This document shows positions 30,826 through 36,917 of a stretch of DNA of 36,917 bases, one piece after another. Source of the DNA: Aneurinibacillus aneurinilyticus ATCC 12856 (lineage in GTDB: Bacteria > Bacillota > Bacilli > Aneurinibacillales > Aneurinibacillaceae); contig NZ_KE952705.1 of NCBI RefSeq assembly GCF_000466385.1, positions 1-36,917 on the forward strand, read 5' to 3'. The translations under genes were made by a program, and so were the position numbers. Under the pieces are notes generated by a model that worked only from the letters and a program-made list of their open reading frames with translations, did not search any database and had not been told where the DNA came from. Position 1 is the stretch's first letter. Each line of letters starts with the position of its first letter.

Positions 30826-30854
30826 ATAATAGTATGCTTTCCTTTGTTCTGCAA
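30826..30854 (-). promoter_or_regulatory. Sigma-A promoter of pckA
   Basis: On the minus strand TTGCAG and TATTAT are exactly 17 bases apart, predicting a start near 30819 and a leader of about 73 bases. The remaining 276 bases to the next gene (30855-31130) are AT-rich and hold no open frame I would call. Confidence 0.7.
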
Positions 30855-31130
30855 CCTTTCCTTGCAAATTTACTAAAAAACCGACATTTTGTTAAGCGCT
30901 TTTTAAGTGAATATTAATGAAATGATAAGAGAACAAGGTTATTTGAAAGGAATAGTTTGTATTCGATAGAATATTACAAATAATGAGCTTATCTTTCATT
31001 TTTCACCGAATTTTTTTTATGGTAGGATAATTTTACAATTGAATATTCATCGTGGCACCATTACCCAGCCAAGTACTTGGATCTAGTCACCTTAGTTCTT
31101 GTGAGTGCATAACAAGAAGGAGGAAGAAGA

Positions 31131-31490
31131 GTGCTGAGGAATAAAAAATTGTCTGGTGTTTCAAAGCCGATGAGTCTGGTAGAAGAGATTTTTGGGCAAC
31201 AAGGTTTTCAACGTAGGGGCAGTAAGGAAGAACCTGTATTTCGGATGAATATGCATGATACTTCAACAAGCCAAACGTACGCATTGGAGATTCCGTTTAA
31301 GGAGGAAGGAAACGAATCCCAGCGTTTTGCCCGTTTCGGTGAACCGTATGTCGCCGTTAGCTCATCTTCTGCTATGCGCAATGGAGGGACCGATGACATG
31401 ATTCCGCGCTCAATTTCCTGGGCAGCAGAAAGCAAAGTGGCAGAGGTAGCGGATTACTTGGCAACGTCTTATCGCTCCAATCATATATAG
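31131..31490 (+). CDS. 119-residue protein of unknown function
   Basis: Begins at GTG 31131 after AAGGAGGAAGAAG, an ideal ribosome site. The product (LRNKKLSGVSKPMSLVEEIF near the start, ARFGEPYVAVSSSSAM in the middle) has no membrane segment or signal peptide. It has a mixed beta and helical composition with a C-terminal helix (KVAEVADYLATSY). I do not recognise a family. A terminator follows 30 bases after the stop, so it is probably monocistronic. Confidence 0.65.
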   Translation: MLRNKKLSGVSKPMSLVEEIFGQQGFQRRGSKEEPVFRMNMHDTSTSQTYALEIPFKEEGNESQRFARFGEPYVAVSSSSAMRNGGTDDMIPRSISWAAESKVAEVADYLATSYRSNHI

Positions 31491-31521
31491 GATAACAAAA
31501 TTTATACAATTATATGTACGG

Positions 31522-31553
31522 AAAACCCCTCTGTAATGTTGAGGGGTTTTTTC
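31522..31553 (+). terminator. Terminator of the unknown 119-residue gene
   Basis: AAAACCCCTC pairs with GAGGGGTTTT across a nine-base loop, followed by TT. Confidence 0.88.
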
Positions 31554-31603
31554 AATATAAGTGAATGGTAATAAATTTAAATTGAGAATGGCGGGGAAAA
31601 GTC

Positions 31604-32398
31604 ATGAGGATTTACCGTGAGATGTGGCCGGTGGAGAATGAGAGGGGATGCATTGTTATCGTACATGGAGCAGGCGAGTATTTCGTTCGTTATCATTGGC
31701 TGGCAAATAAATTGAACGAAGCCGGATATTCCGTAATCGGCGGAGATTTGCCTGGATTGGGGCGGTCGGAAGGAAGAAAGGGCCATATTGGCCGCTTTGA
31801 AGAGTACTATGCCGCTCTAGACGAATGGCTCATGGAAGCAAGGCGAAGACAACGTCCTCTTTTCCTGCTAGGGCATAGTATGGGTGGTTTAATTGTTACA
31901 AGATATGTGGAAACGGCCCAACCGGATGTGGACGGTATTATTCTTTCATCGCCCTGTTTGGGGCTTTCACGCCGGATTTCGCCCACGCTTGCCGGGATAG
32001 CTTCCATATTGAACAAGGTATTGCCTGCCCTTCGTTTATCGGCTGGAATTAAGGCTGATGAAGTTAGCAGGGATCGAGATGTTACACTTAACTATGCGGA
32101 AGATCCGTATATTACGACAAAGGTGAGTGTGCGTTGGTACAAAGAGATGGAAAAAGCAATGAGATTGGCGGAGGAGGAGGCTAATAGATACCCTGATGTG
32201 CCTACGCTAGTCATGCAGGCAGGAGCAGATAAAATCGTGAATGCGGCAACAACGAAAGCATGGGCGAAAAAGCTTCCCCTGTCTGTAAAACAATACATAG
32301 AGTGGTCTGAGTGTTACCATGAAATTTTTAATGAGCCGGAAAAGGAAGAAGTAGTTGAAACGATGATAGGCTGGATGAGAAACATACATTATTGTTAA
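31604..32398 (+). CDS. Alpha/beta hydrolase, lysophospholipase/monoacylglycerol-lipase-like
   Basis: A 264-residue serine hydrolase of the Hydrolase_4 group. The nucleophile elbow is GHSMGG (Ser92), the oxyanion segment VHGAGEYFVRYHWLA is typical of monoglyceride lipases, and the acid and base fit QAGADKIV (Asp) and ECYHEIFNE (His). No signal peptide, so cytoplasmic. It probably cleaves monoacylglycerols or lysophospholipids. The ATG follows GGCGGGGAAAAG. It is flanked by unrelated genes. Confidence 0.88.
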   Translation: MRIYREMWPVENERGCIVIVHGAGEYFVRYHWLANKLNEAGYSVIGGDLPGLGRSEGRKGHIGRFEEYYAALDEWLMEARRRQRPLFLLGHSMGGLIVTRYVETAQPDVDGIILSSPCLGLSRRISPTLAGIASILNKVLPALRLSAGIKADEVSRDRDVTLNYAEDPYITTKVSVRWYKEMEKAMRLAEEEANRYPDVPTLVMQAGADKIVNAATTKAWAKKLPLSVKQYIEWSECYHEIFNEPEKEEVVETMIGWMRNIHYC

Positions 32399-32614
32399 CT
32401 ATAGTTAAGTTGCACTTCTTTTTTCTTATTTCAACCTACGAAAGAATGCCTATTTATCAAAGCATATTTATATAGTGTGAAAGCAGGTGGTATTAAGGAA
32501 ATGTTGCAAAGAAAACACTTGCATAAACCTGAAAACTCGATTATCGTTGTTTTAGCTATAGGCGAAAAATAATAGATTGCTAGTCTAGGAAAGCTGGAGG
32601 TGCGAGACTCCTAT

Positions 32615-34120
32615 ATGTCAGAGGAATTATCTCGTCAAGCGAGCCGTGCTAAAAAGAGCGGTCGCAAAACGAACCGGAAACGAAAGTGGATTATCATTCT
32701 TGCCGTTATTTTGTTTATTGTTGGAGGTCCGGTAACCTTCGCTTATTTGAAAACACAGGACGTCTTCAATAAAATCCATTCGAAAGCGGAACCTTCTAGT
32801 TCCAAGGCCGGAGTAGCTAAAGCGGAAACTACTTATATGTCAGACAAGCCCATATCACTCGTGCTGCTTGGTTTGGATGGGCGCGGCCAATACGGCGGTA
32901 ACTTAACAGATGTTATGTTGATTATGACGCTGAACCCCAAGACGAAAAAGGTTACGATGCTTTCAATTCCACGTGATACGCGGGCAGTGATCCCAGGTGA
33001 AACGAACGATCAGAAGATTAATTTCGTGTATAAGCGTGGAGAGATGCTGCGTGAAAAAGCGGAACAAAACGGTGAAGAGCCGGAAGAAACCGGACCTTCC
33101 CTTGTGAAGAAAACGCTGCAAAGTATATATGGTATTCCGGTTGATAACTACATAACCATTGATTTTGAAGGTTTCCGACAGGGCATCGATGCGCTCGGTG
33201 GTGTGGAGATTAATGTAGACCGTAAGCTTGTATATAATGATCCAACAGATGGTACAAGCATTAACTTGAATCCAGGGCTTCAGACGCTTAATGGAAAACA
33301 AGCACTTGATTTTGTACGTCACCGTCACGATGATCGCGGTTTGAAGTACTATTCCACGGACTATGAGCGCAATGATCGTCAGGTTGCTGTTATTGAGGCT
33401 GCAATGGAGAAGATGAAGTCGTTTGCTGGTCTGGCCAGTTTCTTTAAAGTGATGGATGCAGTCGGCGAAAATGTTAAAACCGACCTGTCGCTTGAACAGA
33501 TGAAAGCATTGGCTATGACATTCGGTAAGTTAGATGGTTCTGCGGTTGTAAAGCTAGAGAATACAGGTGCTTACTGGGATGCGGATACAAGCCGCACACT
33601 TATTCCACAGGAAACGATGGACAAGAACCGCTTAGCGTTGCAGGAATCGATAGGACTTGATGCTTCTACTGTTACTGGATATAATGATTCGCCTTCGGGC
33701 GGTCGGAGCCATGCTAAAAAAGCGCCTGATTCGACGGATACAGAAGACAAGAAAGAAAGACATAAAACAACAAACAAAGTGGAGAAGGGTGAAAGTAGTA
33801 AGAGTGTAAAAAAGGAAACACGGCATACCGATGAGGAAGAACCGAAAAAATCTGTGAAAAAGAAAAAATCTGAAGAGGAAAAAACGGAAGAGAAGAACAC
33901 CAATGAGAAGAACATCAACGAACGCAAAAGCTCATCTGATAAGAAAAGTACAAATAAAAAGGATTCCGAACTTCTTGACCCGGATAAACCGGTAAGTGAG
34001 AGTGTAAGCACTGGAGAAAAGGAGAGTAGTCGAACGATTGCACCTACTCCTCCTGAATCACCGAAAGCGCCTGAATCACCAAAGACACCAAGTACGAGAG
34101 TGGAGACAGACAACAAATAG
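32615..34120 (+). CDS. LytR-CpsA-Psr (LCP) cell-wall glycopolymer ligase with long charged tail
   Basis: A 501-residue membrane protein transferring teichoic acid or other glycopolymers to peptidoglycan. A basic N-terminus precedes one membrane helix (about 25-44). The LCP domain spans roughly 78-290 with LLGLDGRG, the arginines of SIPRDTRAVIP (Arg120, Arg123), VEINVDRKL and ALDFVRHRHDD (Arg235, Arg237), which bind the polyprenyl pyrophosphate. Residues 357-501 form a low-complexity tail of Lys, Glu, Ser and Thr ending in PPESPKAPESPKTPS repeats, much longer than usual. The start could be ATG 32615 or GTG 32600; the GGAGG is far from the first and overlaps the second, so the choice is uncertain. 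Confidence 0.9.
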   Translation: MSEELSRQASRAKKSGRKTNRKRKWIIILAVILFIVGGPVTFAYLKTQDVFNKIHSKAEPSSSKAGVAKAETTYMSDKPISLVLLGLDGRGQYGGNLTDVMLIMTLNPKTKKVTMLSIPRDTRAVIPGETNDQKINFVYKRGEMLREKAEQNGEEPEETGPSLVKKTLQSIYGIPVDNYITIDFEGFRQGIDALGGVEINVDRKLVYNDPTDGTSINLNPGLQTLNGKQALDFVRHRHDDRGLKYYSTDYERNDRQVAVIEAAMEKMKSFAGLASFFKVMDAVGENVKTDLSLEQMKALAMTFGKLDGSAVVKLENTGAYWDADTSRTLIPQETMDKNRLALQESIGLDASTVTGYNDSPSGGRSHAKKAPDSTDTEDKKERHKTTNKVEKGESSKSVKKETRHTDEEEPKKSVKKKKSEEEKTEEKNTNEKNINERKSSSDKKSTNKKDSELLDPDKPVSESVSTGEKESSRTIAPTPPESPKAPESPKTPSTRVETDNK

Positions 34121-34130
34121 AAAACGGATA

Positions 34131-34169
34131 AACAAAGCGGTATGGAGTTATATTCCATACCGCTTTGTT
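34131..34169. terminator. Terminator between LCP and YbaK-like genes (convergent)
   Basis: AACAAAGCGGTATGGA pairs with TCCATACCGCTTTGTT. The stem is long but the U-tract is weak. It separates convergent genes. Confidence 0.75.
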
Positions 34170-34225
34170 ATGGATTAAGAAAGTACCGCTTGAAAAACTT
34201 GCGAGACACAGTTAAATGTTGCTTT

Positions 34226-34705
34226 TTATTCCGGAGCAGCCGCATTAATGGACTCTCCTCTGGTCATATCAAGAAGCTTACTATATGAGACAGGGAGCAA
34301 CGATTCAGGAATGCCAGCCGCCGTATAGACGATATCGAACCGCTGCAGCGACTCATCGATAAAAATAGGAACTTCTTGCAGCAGGGCAAACGGACAGACT
34401 GCACCTACCTGAAAGCCTGTGACCTGTAGTACTTCTTCCGGTGATGCCATCTTTGGCTTTTTTCCGCCCAGACATTTTTTCACTTGTTTTGGATGGATGC
34501 GAATATCACCAGCTGCGACAAACAGACCGTAGACATCATTAGAACGAAATAAGATGGACTTGGCGATTTGGGCTACTTCTACACCTAATGCTTGTGCTGC
34601 TTCCTCAGATGTTTTCAACGCTTCCTCATAGATGATTGGTTCCATATTTGTATCAAATTTCTGTACATGCTTTCGTACGCGTTCAAGAGGGCTTGCAATG
34701 GACAT
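34226..34705 (-). CDS. YbaK/EbsC-family aminoacyl-tRNA deacylase
   Basis: A 159-residue protein of the family that hydrolyses wrongly charged tRNA. The conserved lysine fits IAKSILFR (about residue 49), and the later GAVCPFALLQEVPIFIDESL is typical. It acts in the cytoplasm with the prolyl- or another tRNA synthetase. The ATG follows AGGAGCGTG. It lies 67 bases after TypA on the same strand, with a hairpin between, so co-transcription is partial at most. Confidence 0.85.
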   Translation of the reverse strand: MSIASPLERVRKHVQKFDTNMEPIIYEEALKTSEEAAQALGVEVAQIAKSILFRSNDVYGLFVAAGDIRIHPKQVKKCLGGKKPKMASPEEVLQVTGFQVGAVCPFALLQEVPIFIDESLQRFDIVYTAAGIPESLLPVSYSKLLDMTRGESINAAAPE

Positions 34706-34730
34706 TTAATCACGCTCCTGTTATTGTAAT

Positions 34731-34763
34731 AGCGCCCCTTTTCTTTATAAGAAAAGGGGCGCT
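34731..34763. terminator. Hairpin between typA and the YbaK-like gene
   Basis: AGCGCCCCTTTTC pairs perfectly with GAAAAGGGGCGCT across a seven-base loop. On the minus strand (the genes' direction) it is followed by ATTACAATAAC, not a U-run, so it may attenuate or protect RNA rather than terminate fully. Confidence 0.55.
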
Positions 34764-34772
34764 TTGTTTACG

Positions 34773-36608
34773 TTACACGTTTGCGCCAAATTTAGCTTGC
34801 TTGGCGGCGCGCTCGCGGTCTGATTTTTTCAAGTGCTTTTTCCGCAATCGGATTGACTCTGGTGTGATTTCGCAGTATTCATCGTCGTCAAGGTATTCAA
34901 GAGCTTCTTCCAACGTCATCAGACGTGGTGTTTTTAGTTTGACTGTTTCATCCTTTGTTGCAGAGCGTACGTTGGTCGCATGCTTTTCTTTACAGATGTT
35001 GACGACAAGGTCGTTATCGCGATTGTGTTCACCGACGATCATGCCCTCATAAATTTCAGTACCGGGATTAACGAATAGAATTCCGCGATCCTCAACGCTT
35101 AGCATACCGTACATCGTGGCGCTTCCATCAATCATGGAGACAAGCACACCTGCACGACGACCGCCTACAGTACCGGAAACAAGCGGGCGATAGCTATCGA
35201 AAGAATGGTTTAGGATGCCGTATCCGCGTGTTTGAGTCAGAAACTCGGTACGGTAACCGATAAGCCCGCGCGAAGGAATTAAGAACTCCAGACGAACAGA
35301 GCCAAAACCGTTGTTGATCATGTTTACCATTTCCGCTTTACGCGCACCAAGCGATTCCATCACTGCACCGGTGTATTCTTCCGGAATATCGATAATGAGT
35401 CGTTCAGTCGGCTCGGATTTAACGCCGTCGATTTCGCGCACGATAACTTCCGGTTTGGATACTTGCAGTTCGTAGCCTTCACGGCGCATATTTTCGATAA
35501 GGATGGACAAATGAAGTTCTCCGCGGCCAGACACCGTGTATTGCTCAGGCGTTACTTCATCTACGCGCAGACTGACGTCTGTTTCCAATTCTGCCATCAA
35601 GCGTTCGCGCAGTTTTCGGGATGTAACATGCTTTCCTTCACGACCGGCAAACGGGCTGTTGTTGACGAGAAATGACATTTGTAGCGTCGGCTCATCAATC
35701 GTGAGCGGTGGCAGTGCTTCAGGTGTTTCCGTATCAGCAATTGTATCGCTAACGTTAATATCGTCTACACCCGCAATGGCAATAATATCGCCGGATTTCG
35801 CTTCTTCAATTTCAATGCGCTTTAATCCGCTGAAGCCGAATAGCTTGTTTATCCGTACCTGTTTGATGGAACCGTCGCGTTTGATTTGAGCTACAGTATC
35901 CCCTTTGCGGATGGTGCCACGGTGAATGCGGCCAATACCAATACGGCCCATGTATTCATTGTAATCAAGCATTGTTACTTGGAATTGTAGAGGTGCTTCG
36001 AACTCACCTCCAGGGCCTGGAATATGTTCGACGATTGTATCGAACAGCGCACGCAGGTCATTATCCTGCTTGTCTGGATCCATACTTGCCGTTCCATTAA
36101 TACCGGAAGCGTAGATGACCGGGAAGTCAAGCTGTTCTTCCGTCGCGTCCAAATCAATGAACAAATCATACACTTCATCTACAACTTCCGCTGGTCGGGC
36201 ATTTTCCCGGTCAATTTTATTAATGACAAGAATGGGTGTTACCTTCTGTTCAAGGGCTTTTTTCAACACGAAACGTGTCTGTGGCATACAGCCTTCGAAT
36301 GCATCTACAACAAGCAGTACGCCGTCCACCATTTTCATAATACGTTCCACTTCGCCACCGAAGTCTGCGTGGCCCGGTGTATCCATAATATTGATGGTGA
36401 AGTCTTTGTACTTCACTGCTGTATTTTTCGCGAGAATAGTAATTCCGCGTTCTCTCTCTAAATCGTTGGAATCCATCATCCGTTCTTGTACCTGTTCATG
36501 TGCACGGAAAGTACCGGCTTGGATTAGCATCTTGTCCACCAACGTCGTTTTACCATGATCGACGTGGGCAATAATCGCAATGTTGCGCAAATCGTTGCGT
36601 AAATTCAT
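34773..36608 (-). CDS. typA: Ribosome-associated translational GTPase TypA/BipA
   Basis: A 611-residue elongation-factor-like GTPase. G1 is AHVDHGKT (14-21), G3 DTPGH (76-80), G4 NKID (130-133). It also has the EF-G-like domains II, III and V and the BipA-specific C-terminal region ending in KSDRERAAKQAKFGANV. It binds 70S ribosomes and aids assembly and translation under stress. Length and motifs are normal. The start is the family MNLRNDLRN; GGGAG lies about 12 bases upstream. Confidence 0.97.
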   Translation of the reverse strand: MNLRNDLRNIAIIAHVDHGKTTLVDKMLIQAGTFRAHEQVQERMMDSNDLERERGITILAKNTAVKYKDFTINIMDTPGHADFGGEVERIMKMVDGVLLVVDAFEGCMPQTRFVLKKALEQKVTPILVINKIDRENARPAEVVDEVYDLFIDLDATEEQLDFPVIYASGINGTASMDPDKQDNDLRALFDTIVEHIPGPGGEFEAPLQFQVTMLDYNEYMGRIGIGRIHRGTIRKGDTVAQIKRDGSIKQVRINKLFGFSGLKRIEIEEAKSGDIIAIAGVDDINVSDTIADTETPEALPPLTIDEPTLQMSFLVNNSPFAGREGKHVTSRKLRERLMAELETDVSLRVDEVTPEQYTVSGRGELHLSILIENMRREGYELQVSKPEVIVREIDGVKSEPTERLIIDIPEEYTGAVMESLGARKAEMVNMINNGFGSVRLEFLIPSRGLIGYRTEFLTQTRGYGILNHSFDSYRPLVSGTVGGRRAGVLVSMIDGSATMYGMLSVEDRGILFVNPGTEIYEGMIVGEHNRDNDLVVNICKEKHATNVRSATKDETVKLKTPRLMTLEEALEYLDDDEYCEITPESIRLRKKHLKKSDRERAAKQAKFGANV

Positions 36609-36665
36609 AAAGAATGAATGCTCCCTTCAAAGTTCCCCGTTGATTGGGGTGTTGCGTGTAGGTTC

Positions 36666-36694
36666 ATTATATCATGCACCTTTTGGATGATAAA
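36666..36694 (-). promoter_or_regulatory. Promoter of typA
   Basis: On the minus strand TATAAT (36671-36666) is preceded 17 bases upstream by TTTATC (36694-36689). The leader would be about 50 bases. The -10 is perfect, the -35 poor. Confidence 0.55.
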
Positions 36695-36754
36695 ACTATG
36701 CAACATTCTCATCATAATGCTTTTTACCCGTTTGCCGCAAGAGGATTATAGAAG

Positions 36755-36787
36755 CAAAAAAAAGCCTATCGGATAAATCCGGTAGGC
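36755..36787 (-). terminator. Terminator of a minus-strand gene beyond the window
   Basis: GCCTACCGGA pairs with TCCGATAGGC (one mismatch-tolerant pair) around a four-base loop and is followed on the minus strand by eight Ts. It implies a minus-strand gene ending to the right of the window. Confidence 0.8.
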
Positions 36788-36917
36788 AAGGAGGTTAGAG
36801 TATATAACCTGGGGGGTTCACTATATAGCATACGGGAAGGGATGTAAAAAGGTTTCAACTATTTGCATGTATGTTAACACACACCTGTTGATTATCCATA
36901 AGGTAGAAGAAAGAAGG
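36788..36917. other. Non-coding right edge
   Basis: Together with the typA promoter and terminator this makes about 300 bases without a gene. I see no open frame with a start signal and no repeat in this last part. Confidence 0.4.

Noticed and set aside
33571-34158. 195-codon open frame antisense to the LCP tail
   Set aside because: It arises from the low-complexity Lys/Glu/Ser-rich tail read backwards (Ser/Phe/Leu-rich) and has no ribosome site.
36024-36558. Long plus-strand frames opposite typA
   Set aside because: Antisense shadows of a highly conserved GTPase gene, without start signals.
1-36917. CRISPR arrays, insertion sequences, prophage or attachment sites
   Set aside because: No regularly spaced repeats, transposase or phage genes, or terminal inverted repeats were seen on reading; the gene loss at 14272-15347 shows no mobile-element footprint.

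Overview
The window looks like chromosomal DNA from a low-to-moderate GC Bacillota, most likely a Bacillales member of the Aneurinibacillus/Brevibacillus/Paenibacillus kind. This is inferred from strong AGGAGG-type ribosome sites, an S-box (SAM) riboswitch, lutABC, an ATP-type pckA, an LCP cell-wall ligase, a YocH-like 3D-domain hydrolase and many short intrinsic terminators. I see no rRNA, tRNA, CRISPR array, insertion sequence or prophage.

Layout. 1-110: tail of an unidentified gene. 464-4607: a divergent amide-sensing unit. A sigma-54 activator with an AmiC/UrtA-like binding domain faces a tiny AtzG/GatC-like subunit and an amidase-signature hydrolase; the gap between them holds three TCGGACA boxes and a -24/-12 promoter. 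4810-8974: SAM riboswitch, then metNIQ (MetN lacks its usual C-terminal domain) and an acyl-CoA ligase. 9183-11606: M55 D-aminopeptidase, a dehydrogenase tail fragment, an SDR lacking the YxxxK motif, and an FAH-family hydrolase. 11660-14208: a small unknown gene, a class V aminotransferase and a secreted 3D-domain protein.

14272-18059 is the wreck of a B12-dependent glycerol/diol dehydratase locus. It has a gldA fragment, an AraC-regulator fragment, a 58-codon ORF joining the start of the dehydratase large subunit to a short unrelated tail, and an orphan small reactivase subunit. An intact GlcG/HbpS-like protein, an aldehyde dehydrogenase and a DUF779 partner follow. The enzyme itself is gone.

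18158-25423 holds small genes: a thioredoxin-like protein, a YidC paralogue, a hotdog thioesterase, lutABC for lactate oxidation, DUF1294, a DUF218 membrane protein and several proteins of 52-65 residues. 25592-28689: a metallo-beta-lactamase-fold hydrolase and a sucrose-phosphate-synthase-like glycosyltransferase overlapping its HAD phosphatase. 28742-36917: a small unknown gene, pckA with a promoter and CcpN-like direct repeats, an unknown gene, an alpha/beta hydrolase, an LCP protein with a long charged tail, a YbaK/EbsC deacylase and the GTPase TypA/BipA.

Together the window is mostly carbon and nitrogen scavenging (amides, methionine, acyl acids, D-peptides, aldehydes, lactate, gluconeogenesis) plus cell-envelope and translation housekeeping. 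The features most worth checking are the amide-sensing circuit and the decayed dehydratase locus.
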